From Arthrobacter sp. 135MFCol5.1 (GTDB taxonomy: Bacteria > Actinomycetota > Actinomycetes > Actinomycetales > Micrococcaceae), in contig NZ_KB895453.1 of NCBI RefSeq assembly GCF_000374865.1, forward strand, positions 124,001 to 188,000: 64,000 nucleotides of DNA, read 5' to 3'. Under the pieces are notes generated by a model, which had not been told where the DNA came from, did not search any database, and saw only the letters and a list, made by a program, of their open reading frames with translations. Position numbers and translations under genes: made by a program. The first letter of the stretch is position 1, and each line of letters starts with the position of its first letter. This document shows positions 44,181 to 53,732 of the stretch, piece after piece.

Positions 44181-45194
44181 CTATTCGCGCCCTTCGGACA
44201 CCCAGGTGGGGTTCGCGGACCGGGACCCGACGACGGCGTCCGACGCCGCGGCAAGGACGGCCAGGTGGGCCGGGGTAAGGTCCAGGCCCAGGGCGCCAAG
44301 GTTCTCGTCGATCCGGGCCGCCTTCCGGGTCCCGGGGATGGGGACGACGGGCAGGCCAAGCTGCTTGCCTTGGGCGAAGAGCCACGCCAAGGCAACCTGC
44401 GCCGGCGTGGCGTTCAGCTGTTCCGCGACGGACCGGACGGTGTCCACCACTGCCTGGTTGGCGCTTGCGGCATCGGGGGCGAAGCGCGGGATATTCCGGC
44501 GGAAGTCCTTCTCGCCCAGGCTTGACGTATCCACGGTGCCGGTGAGGAAGCCGCGGCCCAGCGGGGAGTAGGGGACAAAGCCCACACCCAGCTCTGCTGC
44601 GGCAGGAACCACGTTGCGTTCCACATCCCGGCTCCAGATGGACCACTCGCTCTGGACTGCGGAGATCGGGTGGACGGCGGAGGCGTCCCGGAGTTCCTGC
44701 GCCGTCACCTCGGACAGGCCCAAGTGCTTTACCTTGCCCTGCTGCACCAGCTCCGCCATGGCGCCCACGGTTTCCTCGATGGGGACCCTGACGTCGCGGC
44801 GGTGCATGTAGTAAAGGTCGATGACGTCGGTGCCCAGCCGCTGCAGGCTGCGGTCCACAGCCTGGCGTACGTATTCCGCGTCGCCCCGGATGTCCGTGTA
44901 GCCGTCCGCGGGGGTGCCAACCAGCGCGAACTTGGTGGCCAGCTGGATCTCGGCCCGCCGCTCCTTGAGGAGCTGGGAGATCAGCTCCTCGTTGCTGCCT
45001 CCGCCGTAAATGTCCGCGGTGTCGATGAAGCTGACACCGGCATCGACGGCGTGGTGCAGCGTCCGGAGCGCCTCAGCGGGGTCAACGTCGCCGTAGACCG
45101 GGGTGAGGGCCATGCCGCCGAAGCCCAGGGGGCTGACGGCCAGGCCGTCGCCGAGCTGGACCGGGTGGCCGTGGTCAGTGGGGGTGTGTGCCAT
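44181..45194 (-). CDS. Aldo/keto reductase
   Basis: A 337-residue NADPH-dependent (beta/alpha)8 barrel reductase. The Asp-Tyr part of the catalytic tetrad is FIDTADIYGGGSNEELISQL, and Lys and His are expected in LATKFALVG and DLYYMHRRD. The nucleotide-binding end PVVPIPGTRKAARIDENLGA is typical of the YajO/Tas-like group. AGGAG before the ATG. Substrate unknown. Confidence 0.93.
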   Translation of the reverse strand: MAHTPTDHGHPVQLGDGLAVSPLGFGGMALTPVYGDVDPAEALRTLHHAVDAGVSFIDTADIYGGGSNEELISQLLKERRAEIQLATKFALVGTPADGYTDIRGDAEYVRQAVDRSLQRLGTDVIDLYYMHRRDVRVPIEETVGAMAELVQQGKVKHLGLSEVTAQELRDASAVHPISAVQSEWSIWSRDVERNVVPAAAELGVGFVPYSPLGRGFLTGTVDTSSLGEKDFRRNIPRFAPDAASANQAVVDTVRSVAEQLNATPAQVALAWLFAQGKQLGLPVVPIPGTRKAARIDENLGALGLDLTPAHLAVLAAASDAVVGSRSANPTWVSEGRE

Positions 45195-45236
45195 GGGTGC
45201 TCCTGTTCGGTTCCTGCAGTGTGGAGTGGTGGTCGT

Positions 45237-45863
<627 letters not shown>

Positions 45864-45872
45864 GGCAAGAGC

Positions 45873-46232
45873 CTAGTCACTGCTGCGCGCGGCTGCCTGG
45901 TCCTTCGCGGGAAGCGCCTTCAGGCCGGCGGCACAACCCACGATGCCGGCAATGAACAGGAGCTTCAGGACGCTGAAGGGCTCCACGCCCGTGATCATCG
46001 CCCAGCCGACCGTCAGTGAAGCACCGATGCCCACCCAGACCGCGTAGGCCGTGCCAAGTGGAATGCTCCGGATGGCCATGCCCAGGCCCAGCATGCTCAG
46101 GGCCGCCGTGACGGCGAAAACGACGGTGGGGAGGGGCTTGCTGAAGCCCTCGGACAAGCCCAGGGCGGTGGCCCAGACAGCTTCCAGGACCGCGGAGGCC
46201 AGAAGGACCAGCCAGGGAACTGAGCGCTTCAC
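45873..46232 (-). CDS. SMR-family exporter subunit 2 (Gdx-like)
   Basis: A 119-residue small multidrug resistance-type transporter with four helices. It has the glutamate and tryptophan of the guanidinium exporter (Gdx/SugE) subtype, LEAVWA in helix 1, and GTAYAVWVGIGASLTVGWAM in helix 3. It starts at a GTG two bases after the stop of the first SMR gene, so the two are translated together and most likely form a heterodimer. A guanidine-III riboswitch candidate precedes the pair, which points to guanidinium efflux. Confidence 0.88.
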   Translation of the reverse strand: MKRSVPWLVLLASAVLEAVWATALGLSEGFSKPLPTVVFAVTAALSMLGLGMAIRSIPLGTAYAVWVGIGASLTVGWAMITGVEPFSVLKLLFIAGIVGCAAGLKALPAKDQAAARSSD

Positions 46233-46234
46233 GG

Positions 46235-46558
46235 TTACGCCACCACCTTCAGGCCGACCACGCACGCGGCGATGCCGGTGAGCAGCGCCAGCCGGGCCGC
46301 CGTCGGGCGTTCAACCCTGGTGGCCATGGCGTAGGCGGACGTCAGGACCACGCCGACCCCTACCCAGACGGCGTAGGCCGTTCCGGTGGGGATGGACTGC
46401 ATGGCGATGGCGAGGCCGCCGGTGCTCGCCGCGACGGCCAGCAGGAACACAGCCGCGGGCGCGATGCGGCGGCGGCCGGAAACCTGGGCGGACCGGTGCA
46501 GGGCGGCTGCCCAGACGGCCTCGAGGGCGCCGGAAAGAAGAAGGATTATCCACGACAT
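46235..46558 (-). CDS. SMR-family exporter subunit 1 (Gdx-like)
   Basis: A 107-residue four-helix transporter, MSWIILLLSGALEAVWAAAL: Glu13 is the central proton/substrate-binding residue of SMR proteins, and Trp16 marks the Gdx subtype. Helix 3 has GTAYAVWVGVGVVLTSAYAM. The ATG has AAGGA six bases upstream, placed directly behind the predicted riboswitch, so ligand binding could expose or hide it. Longer frame to 46654 would run through the riboswitch and is rejected. Confidence 0.9.
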   Translation of the reverse strand: MSWIILLLSGALEAVWAAALHRSAQVSGRRRIAPAAVFLLAVAASTGGLAIAMQSIPTGTAYAVWVGVGVVLTSAYAMATRVERPTAARLALLTGIAACVVGLKVVA

Positions 46559-46571
46559 GACCAGATCCTTT

Positions 46572-46612
46572 GGCCAGTCTTGTCGCGTGCCGGGTACTGA
46601 ACCGTCGTCCGG
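46572..46612 (-). ncRNA. Guanidine-III (ykkC-III) riboswitch candidate
   Basis: The 41 bases on the minus strand begin CCGGACGA and contain GTACCCGG and GACAAGAC in the order and spacing of the known guanidine-III aptamer. The two CCGG blocks can form its pseudoknot, and GGTTCAGT can pair with ACTGGCC at the end with one bulge, forming the closing helix. It lies three bases before the ribosome binding site of the SMR pair, the usual target of this riboswitch. A hairpin GGCTC...GAGCC lies just upstream (46614-46630). Confidence 0.85.
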
Positions 46613-46708
46613 AGGCTCTGGTGCGGAGCCTTGGATTCCAGAGTAGCAACGCACGACGCCGGGGGGCCAGCGATGGTGCCCAACCTCACCATGCGGGGGG
46701 AGGGGGCT

Positions 46709-47293
46709 TTACCCGGCGGGCTCCAGCGGGTCGACCGACACCACTGCCAGGAAGCCCCGGCCCAGGATCTCCGGGCTGTTGTCGTCCGAACCGGCCACGG
46801 CGTCGTAACGGCCCAGTTCCACCGGGTTGGTGTCCGCCTGCCCGCTGCCGCCTTCACTCACCACAGCCTGACCCTGCAGCAGCACCGCCAGTTGGCCATC
46901 GAACACCGGATGCGCCCGCTTCTTGGACAGCTCGATGATGGAGGTGTACCCCTTGTATGCCGCGGCGCGGGTGATGACGTTCAGGTCGCGGATGTCTCCG
47001 GTGGGCAGTGACCCTGTTGTGGCCGCGCCGCCGTCGAACCGGAAGGGACGGTATTTCTCCAACGGCTGCTCTGCTCCGTCCACCGTGAGCAGCAGCAGTT
47101 CACCCTCGATCACGGTCAGGACCCGTTCCATGCCGGGGAACGCGGAGAAGTCACCTGCCTTGGTGACGTCCGCGATGCTCACCCGCCAATCCCAGCCGCC
47201 GTCGGACGAGCCCTGGCGCGCGATTTCCCTCGTCACCCCGCCCCCGTTGCGCCATGGTTCGGCCTTGAGCCCTGCGAAGCGGATGATCTGCAT
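46709..47293 (-). CDS. HutD/Ves-family protein
   Basis: A 194-residue double-cupin protein of the HutD/Ves family: PWRNGGGVTREIARQG near the start, then WDWRVSIADVTKAGDFSAF and ERVLTVIEGELLLLTVDG. HutD is linked with histidine use in Pseudomonas and may be a regulator; no hut genes are here. TAGGCT ends six bases before the ATG, suggesting a leaderless message. The gene is upstream of the riboswitch and SMR pair on the same strand. Confidence 0.88.
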   Translation of the reverse strand: MQIIRFAGLKAEPWRNGGGVTREIARQGSSDGGWDWRVSIADVTKAGDFSAFPGMERVLTVIEGELLLLTVDGAEQPLEKYRPFRFDGGAATTGSLPTGDIRDLNVITRAAAYKGYTSIIELSKKRAHPVFDGQLAVLLQGQAVVSEGGSGQADTNPVELGRYDAVAGSDDNSPEILGRGFLAVVSVDPLEPAG

Positions 47294-47408
47294 CCGCCCA
47301 GCCTAGTTCCCAAGCCCGGCAGGTTCAGGGTCCGGCGTCGCAGGTTGCGTCCCGTCCTGCTAATCTCCTCCGGGGGGTCATCACGAAAACAGCCTGAAGG
47401 AGCCGGGA

Positions 47409-48020
47409 ATGTTCGTCAAAGTGTGTGGTCTCAGTACGCCCGAATCGGTCCGCGCGGCGGTGGAAGCAGGGGCCGACGCCGTAGGTTTCGTGCTCACCGC
47501 CAGCCCCCGGGTGGTCTCGCCCTCCCAGGCCGCCTCCCTCTTGTCGGAGGTGCCCGCTGGAGTTCGCCCGATTGGCGTGTTCCGCGACGAACCCGTGGTG
47601 GACGCCGTCGCCATTGCCCGGGCGGCGGGCCTTGAATGGATCCAGCTGCACGGGAACCGTTCCCGGGCGGACGTGGCAACGGTGCATAATGCCGGCATGA
47701 AGCTGGTCCGGGCCATCACCATGGGTGCCTCCGACGATGAATTCGAAGACTGGGGCGAGGACCTGCTCCTGATCGATGCGGCGGCGCCGGGCTCCGGCGA
47801 GTCCTGGGACTACGCCTCCGTGGCGGCGTTGCCGGTGCTGCAGGGCCGGGACTGGCTGCTTGCCGGCGGCCTGGACGCGGCCAACGTTGGCCGGGCCTCG
47901 GCCGCTGCCCAGGCCTGGGGCGTGGACGTCTCCTCGGGCGTCGAAGCGACCCGCGGCGTGAAGGACCTGGCAAAGATCCGCGCCTTCGTGCAGGCCGCCA
48001 AGGCAACCGCCGCCGTGTAG
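47409..48020 (+). CDS. trpF: Phosphoribosylanthranilate isomerase
   Basis: A 203-residue single-domain (beta/alpha)8 isomerase of tryptophan synthesis. The catalytic Cys6 (VKVCG) and Asp123 (LLLIDAAAPGSG) are present with IQLHGN and GGLDAANV, and the phosphate site DVSSGVE. AAGGAG before the ATG. It stands alone, far from any trp operon, and many actinobacteria have a bifunctional PriA instead, so it may be a specialised or acquired copy. Confidence 0.88.
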   Translation: MFVKVCGLSTPESVRAAVEAGADAVGFVLTASPRVVSPSQAASLLSEVPAGVRPIGVFRDEPVVDAVAIARAAGLEWIQLHGNRSRADVATVHNAGMKLVRAITMGASDDEFEDWGEDLLLIDAAAPGSGESWDYASVAALPVLQGRDWLLAGGLDAANVGRASAAAQAWGVDVSSGVEATRGVKDLAKIRAFVQAAKATAAV

Positions 48021-48091
48021 TCGCCCGGCTCAGGGCAAGATCAGGGGAGTCCCCTACCTTTTTGCCAGAGGTCCGGGGGCAGAATGGGTGC

Positions 48092-48493
48092 ATGAAGACA
48101 CTTCTGAACGTTATCTGGCTGGTTTTTGGCGGCTTCTGGCTTGCCCTGGGCTATTTCCTCGCGGGCGTGGTCTGCTGCCTGCTGATCGTCACCATCCCCT
48201 GGGGCATCGCGTCCTTCCGGATCGCTGCCTACACGCTCTGGCCCTTCGGCCGGATGGTGGTTGACCGGCCCGGCGGCAACGGTGTCTTCTCGCTGCTGGG
48301 CAACGTGATCTGGCTGCTCGTTGCCGGCATCTGGATCGCCATCGGCCATGTGCTCACGGCGTTCGCCATGGCGGTGACCATCGTGGGCATCCCGCTTGCC
48401 ATCGCCAACCTCAAGCTGATCCCGGTGTCCCTGATGCCGCTGGGCAAGCAGATCGTGCCGTCGAGCAGGCCGTTTGCCAGCAACTACCGCTAA
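48092..48493 (+). CDS. YccF-domain membrane protein
   Basis: A 133-residue protein with two copies of the YccF domain, each a hydrophobic hairpin: NVIWLVFGGFWLALGYFLAG and NVIWLLVAGIWIAIGHVLTA, with PWGIASFRIAAYTLWPFG and PLAIANLKLIPVSLMPLG behind. Function unknown. CAGAAT ends six bases before the ATG with no ribosome binding site, so it may be leaderless. The start at 48062 in the same frame is less likely. Confidence 0.9.
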   Translation: MKTLLNVIWLVFGGFWLALGYFLAGVVCCLLIVTIPWGIASFRIAAYTLWPFGRMVVDRPGGNGVFSLLGNVIWLLVAGIWIAIGHVLTAFAMAVTIVGIPLAIANLKLIPVSLMPLGKQIVPSSRPFASNYR

Positions 48494-48496
48494 GGG

Positions 48497-49318
48497 TCAG
48501 TGCGCCGGCGGCAGGGGCCGGAACGCCCCGTCCCGCAGGATGGCCACGGACCCGCTGTCGTCCAGTTCGGCCGCGATGTCCACGTCCTCCGTGTAGCCGG
48601 CACCTGTCAGTTCGCGGCCGCTGGAACACCGTAACAGCACCTCGCGCAGCCGCGGCTCGGCGGCTTCGAAAACGGCCATCGCCGCCACGGCTTCCGGAGC
48701 GTAGCCGTGCCTGCCGTCGCCGGCTTCGTAGCCGCCCTTCCCGGCGGCCGCCAGCCCTGCGATGAAAGCCCCGGCCCCGATCTGGTCTTCCACGGCGGCC
48801 CGAAGGGTACGGTCATGCCACCGCTCGCCGGCCGCAACCACCGCCACCACCGCGTCGCCGGGAAGGTTGGCCGTAATCCAGTCCGCCGTGGCCGCGGCGT
48901 TGCGGAGGCACACCGCGGCCACCAGTGGAACCTCTCCTGCCAGCTCGTGGCACAGTTCAGAGCCGTTGGGGGATGGCAGGACAATCCGGTCCAGCGTTGC
49001 TGCGCTGCGCAGGCTTGCCGGGGAGAGGCTCAGCCCACCGCCGTCGCGGGGGCCTGCCAGCTGGGCGTGGTGGTGGGCGGCGAAGTCTTCGGCCCGGGTA
49101 TCGCGCCACGGAAAGGGGAAGACCTCCGCGTTCCGGTCCAGCGCCACGCTGACGCAGGTGCTGAAGGACAGGACGTCCACCACCACCGCGATGTCCGCAC
49201 CCGGGGCCACGGTCCTGGCGCCGTTCAGTCCCCAGTCAAGCCGAACCTCGAACGGGAGCTGCCGGTGCGCGGCGTTCGCTGAGTGCGTGTGCCGCGGCGT
49301 GGAACGGGGAGCGTTCAT
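48497..49318 (-). CDS. ComB-like 2-phosphosulfolactate phosphatase family protein
   Basis: A 273-residue protein of the ComB family. Segments ADIAVVVDVLSFSTCVSVAL, SPNGSELCHELA and VVAVVAAGERWHD fit. In methanogens ComB dephosphorylates 2-phosphosulfolactate for coenzyme M; in actinobacteria without coenzyme M the substrate must be different. Its start overlaps the stop of the DUF4031-HD gene by four bases (ATGA), so the two belong to one operon. Confidence 0.85.
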   Translation of the reverse strand: MNAPRSTPRHTHSANAAHRQLPFEVRLDWGLNGARTVAPGADIAVVVDVLSFSTCVSVALDRNAEVFPFPWRDTRAEDFAAHHHAQLAGPRDGGGLSLSPASLRSAATLDRIVLPSPNGSELCHELAGEVPLVAAVCLRNAAATADWITANLPGDAVVAVVAAGERWHDRTLRAAVEDQIGAGAFIAGLAAAGKGGYEAGDGRHGYAPEAVAAMAVFEAAEPRLREVLLRCSSGRELTGAGYTEDVDIAAELDDSGSVAILRDGAFRPLPPAH

Positions 49319-50184
49319 GCCAGTTCGCCTTTCAGGTTGCGGTGCGCGGCGTCCAGCCACAGTTCCTTGGCGCGGCGGTGGCGGAAGAGCGGGTCCAGTT
49401 CCAGCAGGTGACGCACGACGGCGGCCCGGCCGGCAGCGAAGTCGGCGTCACCGACGTGCGCGTAGTCCTTCCTGACGGCCGCGACGTAACGGGCGTACTC
49501 CTCCGGTTCCCCGCCCAGGACGGACAGGTCCGCGTCGCTCAGGAGGGCGCCGTCGTCGTCACCGGGTTCGGGCCGGTGGTCCGATGTCACCAGGACCAGC
49601 CGGACCACCTCTGCCACGTCCGCCTCCGGCAGGCCGGCCGCGGTGAGCCGGTCCTCGGCCAGCCGGGCGGATTCTTCCTCGTCCTGTCCCGCCGTGCCCC
49701 GGTACACGGCGTCGTGGAACCACGCTGCCAGCAGCACGGTCCGCGGTGCCCCGGCTGGCTCGGTAAGCAGGTCCAGTGCTTCCAGGACGGAGAGCAGGTG
49801 GGTGCAGCCATGGTAGTGGCGGTGGGGTTCGCTCCAGCGGTCCAGCAGGTCCAGGAAGAGGGCATCGTGCCCGGGCATGATGGCTTCCCAGCGGTTCAGC
49901 AGCGGAACTTTCAGCGATTTGTTCCGCCGGCGTGCCGGTATCCGCAGTCCGCTGGCGATCAGCTTGCGGACCAGGAGCCTGGCTTCGACCGGGACGGCCC
50001 CCGCCGCGATCAGCTCATCGAAGCGGCGCTCCGGCACGTCGTAGTGGTCGCCGTCGAATGCCCGTTCGGGGATTTCCGCGGCGGCAGCGAACGCGTGCAG
50101 CTCGTCCAGCGACGTATCGGACACCAGGTGGGAGAAGTGCGTACCGTGTGCAGGCCACAATGGCGGGTCGATGTAGATGGCCAT
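49315..50184 (-). CDS. DUF4031-HD domain fusion protein
   Basis: A 289-residue fusion. Residues 1-85 are a DUF4031 domain (MAIYIDPPLWPAHGTHFSHL), and the rest is an HD-type metal-dependent phosphohydrolase, with HYHGCTHLLSVLEAL and the HD pair in LAAWFHDAVYRGTAGQDEEE. The HD part resembles the family that acts on nucleotides; DUF4031 has no known role. No ribosome binding site; TAGACT ends six bases before the ATG, so it is probably leaderless. Confidence 0.88.
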   Translation of the reverse strand: MAIYIDPPLWPAHGTHFSHLVSDTSLDELHAFAAAAEIPERAFDGDHYDVPERRFDELIAAGAVPVEARLLVRKLIASGLRIPARRRNKSLKVPLLNRWEAIMPGHDALFLDLLDRWSEPHRHYHGCTHLLSVLEALDLLTEPAGAPRTVLLAAWFHDAVYRGTAGQDEEESARLAEDRLTAAGLPEADVAEVVRLVLVTSDHRPEPGDDDGALLSDADLSVLGGEPEEYARYVAAVRKDYAHVGDADFAAGRAAVVRHLLELDPLFRHRRAKELWLDAAHRNLKGELA

Positions 50185-50324
50185 GGAAGGAGTCTAGTGC
50201 TGCCACGGGGCGGTCTCCTGCCGGCCCGGCGGTCCAGTTCCTGCCAGCCCGGCGCTCCAGTCGCATTCCTCATTTGCGCAGTAAAGACGTCCCGACGGTT
50301 GCATTTGCGGATTAGGATTGCCGC

Positions 50325-50735
50325 ATGGCCCTTATCCGCGTTTCAGAAGCCGCCCGATTCCTGGGCGTGAGCGACGACACCGTCCGCCGGTGGACCGATC
50401 ACGGAACACTGACGCCGTTCCGCGACGAGTCCGGCCGGCTGGCCGTCGACGGACTGGAGCTCGCCACGCATGCCCGGAAGCTGGCCCAGCTCCCGGATGA
50501 TCCGCAACGCGGCGGCAGTTCGGCCCGAAACCGGTTCGTCGGCCTCGTCACGAACGTCGTCGCCGACAAGGTCATGGCCCAGGTGGAGCTGCAGTGCGGG
50601 CCTTTCCGGGTGGTGTCCCTCATGAGCAGCGAAGCCGTGCGCGATCTTGGGCTGGAGCCCGGTGCCGTCGCCACCGCCGTGGTCAAGGCAACAACAGTCA
50701 TCATCGAATCCCCGAAAGGCCGGCCCACCGCATGA
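50325..50735 (+). CDS. HTH-Mop (MerR-like HTH plus TOBE) molybdate-binding protein
   Basis: A 136-residue protein. The first 65 residues are a MerR/excisionase-type helix-turn-helix (IRVSEAARFLGVSDDTVRRW), the last 65 a Mop/TOBE molybdate-binding domain (RNRFVGLVTNVVADKVMAQV). It overlaps modA by four bases (ATGA), so it is the first gene of the mod operon and may act as molybdate sensor and repressor, or as a storage-type molbindin. TAGGAT ends six bases before the ATG, with no ribosome binding site. Confidence 0.9.
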   Translation: MALIRVSEAARFLGVSDDTVRRWTDHGTLTPFRDESGRLAVDGLELATHARKLAQLPDDPQRGGSSARNRFVGLVTNVVADKVMAQVELQCGPFRVVSLMSSEAVRDLGLEPGAVATAVVKATTVIIESPKGRPTA

Positions 50736-51568
50736 GCAGGCAAGCTGTCCGCCCCGCCGGCCCCACCGTCCGGGCTGCCGTCCTCCCGCTGGCGGTACTC
50801 TTACTGGCCGTCCTCTCCGGCTGCGCGCCGGCAGGCGGACCGGCCGCGGGCACCACTTCCGCTGCGGGCGCAGGCTCCGGTGCGCCAACAGGAACCATCA
50901 CGGTCTTCGCGGCAGCCTCCCTCAAGGCCACCTTCACCGAAATGGCGCGCACCTTCGAAGCAGGGAATCCCGGAACCACAGTCACGTTGAGCTTCGCGGG
51001 ATCCTCGGACCTTGCCGGCCAGATCAACCAGGGCGCACCCGCGGACGTCTTTGCCTCGGCGGACACGGCCAACATGAAGAAGCTGCAGGACGCCGGCCTG
51101 GTCGACGGCACACCCCGCAACTTCGCCACCAACACCCTGGCCATCGCGGTTCCACCGGGCAATCCGGCCGGCATTGCGGCGCTGAAGGACTTGGCGCGGC
51201 CGGGCGTCAAGCTGGTGGTCTGCGCCAAGCAGGTCCCGTGCGGGGCCGCGGCGGCAAAGGTGGCGGGCACGGCAGGGATTACGCTGGCTCCCGTCAGCGA
51301 GGAAAATGCCGTCACCGACGTTCTGGGCAAGGTCGCCTCCGGGGAGGCCGACGCGGGCCTGGTGTACGGCACGGACGTCCGGGCGGCCGGCGCCAAGGTG
51401 GCGGGCATCGAATTTCCGGAGTCGCAGGGCGCCGTGAATACCTACCCCATCGCCGGCATGGCCAGTGGCCGGAACACGGCGGCCGCGCAGGCCTTCATTG
51501 CGCTGGTGACCGGCGCGGAAGGGCAAAAGGTCCTGGCCGGGGCGGGATTTGGACCCGGTGGACAATAG
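50732..51568 (+). CDS. modA: Molybdate ABC transporter substrate-binding lipoprotein
   Basis: A 278-residue periplasmic-type binding protein for molybdate or tungstate, anchored as a lipoprotein: signal sequence with lipobox LSGC (Cys31), then [40 protein letters not shown] and [20 protein letters not shown]. It follows the HTH-Mop gene with a four-base overlap and precedes modB. Confidence 0.95.
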   Translation: MSRQAVRPAGPTVRAAVLPLAVLLLAVLSGCAPAGGPAAGTTSAAGAGSGAPTGTITVFAAASLKATFTEMARTFEAGNPGTTVTLSFAGSSDLAGQINQGAPADVFASADTANMKKLQDAGLVDGTPRNFATNTLAIAVPPGNPAGIAALKDLARPGVKLVVCAKQVPCGAAAAKVAGTAGITLAPVSEENAVTDVLGKVASGEADAGLVYGTDVRAAGAKVAGIEFPESQGAVNTYPIAGMASGRNTAAAQAFIALVTGAEGQKVLAGAGFGPGGQ

Positions 51569-51620
51569 AGGTCTTCCTCAGCGGACCTCGCTGAGGGAGG
51601 CATACACGAAAGGTACCAAA

Positions 51621-52463
51621 GTGGTGGGGCAAGGCTATTCCGGCGTTCCCGGCTGGGTCCGCGCACTGGCTGTTGTTGCCGCCGTCGTCGTGCTGCTCCC
51701 GCTGCTCGCCATGGTGCTGCGGGTGGACTGGACCCGGTTTATTCCGCTCGTGACCTCGGACTCGTCCCTGACGGCGCTGGGACTGAGCCTGCGGACCTCC
51801 GCGGCCAGCACGCTGCTGTGCATTGTGCTGGGTGTCCCGTTGGCGCTGGTCCTCGCCCGGGATTCTTTCCGGCTGCAGGGGCTGCTGCGTTCGCTGGTGC
51901 TCCTGCCGCTGGTGCTTCCGCCCGTGGTGGGCGGCATCGCGCTGCTTTATACGTTCGGCCGCCAGGGCCTGCTGGGGCGGGCCTTCGACATGCTGGGCCT
52001 GCAGATTGCTTTCTCCACCACCGCCGTGGTCCTGGCCCAGACGTTCGTGGCGCTGCCCTTCCTGGTGGTCAGCCTGGAGGGGGCCGTGCGCACCTCAGGC
52101 TCCCGCTATGAGGCCGTGGCCGCCACCCTCGGCGCGCGCCCGGGCACCGTCTTCCGGCGGGTCACGCTTCCCCTGGTCCTGCCCGGCCTCGCTTCAGGCG
52201 CTGTCCTCTCGTTCGCCCGCAGCCTGGGTGAGTTCGGTGCCACACTGACGTTTGCAGGCAGCCTGCAGGGGGTGACCCGCACCCTGCCGCTGGAAATCTA
52301 CCTGCAGCGGGAAACAGACCCGGACGCGGCCGTCGCCCTGTCGCTGGTGCTGGTGGCCGTCGCCGTGGCGGTGGTGGCGCTCGCGTACCGCCGGCCCGCA
52401 GCGCGCAGTGGAGCAGGAAAACGGCCGACGACGCCGGTACCGGCAGGAGGGAACAGCAAGTGA
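51621..52463 (+). CDS. modB: Molybdate ABC transporter permease
   Basis: A 280-residue permease with five to six helices and the binding-protein-dependent signature [20 protein letters not shown]. The GTG chosen has AAAGG seven bases upstream; an earlier TTG at 51549 overlaps modA. It ends with a GTGA overlap with modC. Confidence 0.94.
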   Translation: MVGQGYSGVPGWVRALAVVAAVVVLLPLLAMVLRVDWTRFIPLVTSDSSLTALGLSLRTSAASTLLCIVLGVPLALVLARDSFRLQGLLRSLVLLPLVLPPVVGGIALLYTFGRQGLLGRAFDMLGLQIAFSTTAVVLAQTFVALPFLVVSLEGAVRTSGSRYEAVAATLGARPGTVFRRVTLPLVLPGLASGAVLSFARSLGEFGATLTFAGSLQGVTRTLPLEIYLQRETDPDAAVALSLVLVAVAVAVVALAYRRPAARSGAGKRPTTPVPAGGNSK

Positions 52464-53602
52464 CGTTGTCCTTCCAGGCAGCCGTGGCCGGGCGTGGATT
52501 CGACGTGTCCCTGACGGTGGGGCCCGGTGAAACCGTCGCCGTGATGGGGCCCAACGGCGCCGGGAAGTCCACCCTGCTCTCCAGTATTGCCGGGCTGTTG
52601 CGGCCGGACAGCGGCAGGGCGGAACTCAACGGAAAGACCCTGTTCGACCTCGACGGCGGCAACCGCACCTGGGTGCCGCCGCACCATCGCAGAACCGCCC
52701 TGCTCGCCCAGGAACCCTTGCTCTTTCCGCACCTGAGCGCGGTGGACAATGTCTCTTTTGGGCCCCGCAGTGCCGGCATTCCCAAACGGGAAGCCCGGCA
52801 GCGTGCCCTGGGCTGGCTGGCTGACGTTGAAGCTGAAGCCCTGGCCGGTCGCCGGCCCGGCGAACTCTCCGGCGGCCAGGCCCAGCGCGTTGCCGTGGCA
52901 CGCGCGCTTGCCGCGGATCCCTCGCTCCTCCTGCTGGACGAGCCCCTCGCTGCCCTCGACATCCACTCAGCCCCGTTGTTGCGTCGACTGTTCAAGCGCG
53001 TCCTCGCGGGGCGGCAGGCCATCATCGTCACCCATGATGTCCTTGATGCGCTGATCCTCGCGGACAGGGTGGTCATCCTGGAGGACGGCAGGATTGCCGA
53101 GGACGGTCCAACCCGGGAGGTGCTGGAACGCCCGCGCAGTGCCTTTGCGGCCAGCCTGGCCGGGCTGAACTTCGTCCCCGGAACGTTGGACGGGGCCGCC
53201 GTGCGCACGGAGGAAGGCCTGCGGATCGCCGGCCATGGCGGGGATCCGGAAGCCGACGGGCAGCAGGCGGCGCCCGGAAAGCCGGGCGCGCAGCCGGCGG
53301 CGCCCGGGCAGCCGGGCAGGTCCGGGGAACCCGCCCCGGTGGCCGGGTCCGGGAGCCCCGGGGTGGCCGTGTTCCCGCCGTCGGCCGTTTCCGTGTTCCT
53401 CACCGATGCGCACGGCAGCCCCCGCAATTCCTTCGCCGTTACCATCAGCGACCTTGAGCCGCACGGCGACCAGATCCGCGTCCGGGCCGGAGGCCTGGCC
53501 GCCGACATCACGCCGGCCGCGTCCGCGGACCTGGGCCTGGTGCCGGGGCTGGCCGTGCACTTCGTGGTCAAAGCAGCCGCAGTTTCCGTCTACGGGACCT
53601 AG
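52460..53602 (+). CDS. modC: Molybdate ABC transporter ATP-binding protein
   Basis: A 380-residue ATPase. Walker A is GPNGAGKST (30-38), signature LSGGQ (136-140), Walker B LLLLDEP (157-163). A C-terminal TOBE/Mop-like domain (about 310-375) should bind molybdate for feedback. Between them lies a Gly/Pro/Ala-rich linker of about 50 residues, longer than usual. GTG start overlapping modB by four bases; this is the last gene of the operon. Confidence 0.94.
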   Translation: MTLSFQAAVAGRGFDVSLTVGPGETVAVMGPNGAGKSTLLSSIAGLLRPDSGRAELNGKTLFDLDGGNRTWVPPHHRRTALLAQEPLLFPHLSAVDNVSFGPRSAGIPKREARQRALGWLADVEAEALAGRRPGELSGGQAQRVAVARALAADPSLLLLDEPLAALDIHSAPLLRRLFKRVLAGRQAIIVTHDVLDALILADRVVILEDGRIAEDGPTREVLERPRSAFAASLAGLNFVPGTLDGAAVRTEEGLRIAGHGGDPEADGQQAAPGKPGAQPAAPGQPGRSGEPAPVAGSGSPGVAVFPPSAVSVFLTDAHGSPRNSFAVTISDLEPHGDQIRVRAGGLAADITPAASADLGLVPGLAVHFVVKAAAVSVYGT

Positions 53603-53678
53603 CGCGGTGTGGCGGGACCTCCGGCTCTGGACAGCGGTTTCGCCGTGGGCAAACATGGCTTAAGAACCTCGTCCTAAA

Positions 53679-53703
53679 AAGTTGAGCGTAGTACACTCAA
53701 CTT
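53679..53703. promoter_or_regulatory. HAIR-type HspR operator before clpB
   Basis: AAGTTGAG and CTCAACTT are separated by nine bases, so the TTGAG-n9-CTCAA geometry is identical to the HAIR consensus CTTGAGT-n7-ACTCAAG. It lies 29 bases upstream of the clpB start and overlaps possible -35 and -10 elements. HspR represses clpB and dnaK in Streptomyces through such sites. Confidence 0.8.
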
Positions 53704-53732
53704 AGTTATCAAGCCCCCGAAAGGAGCCCTCT

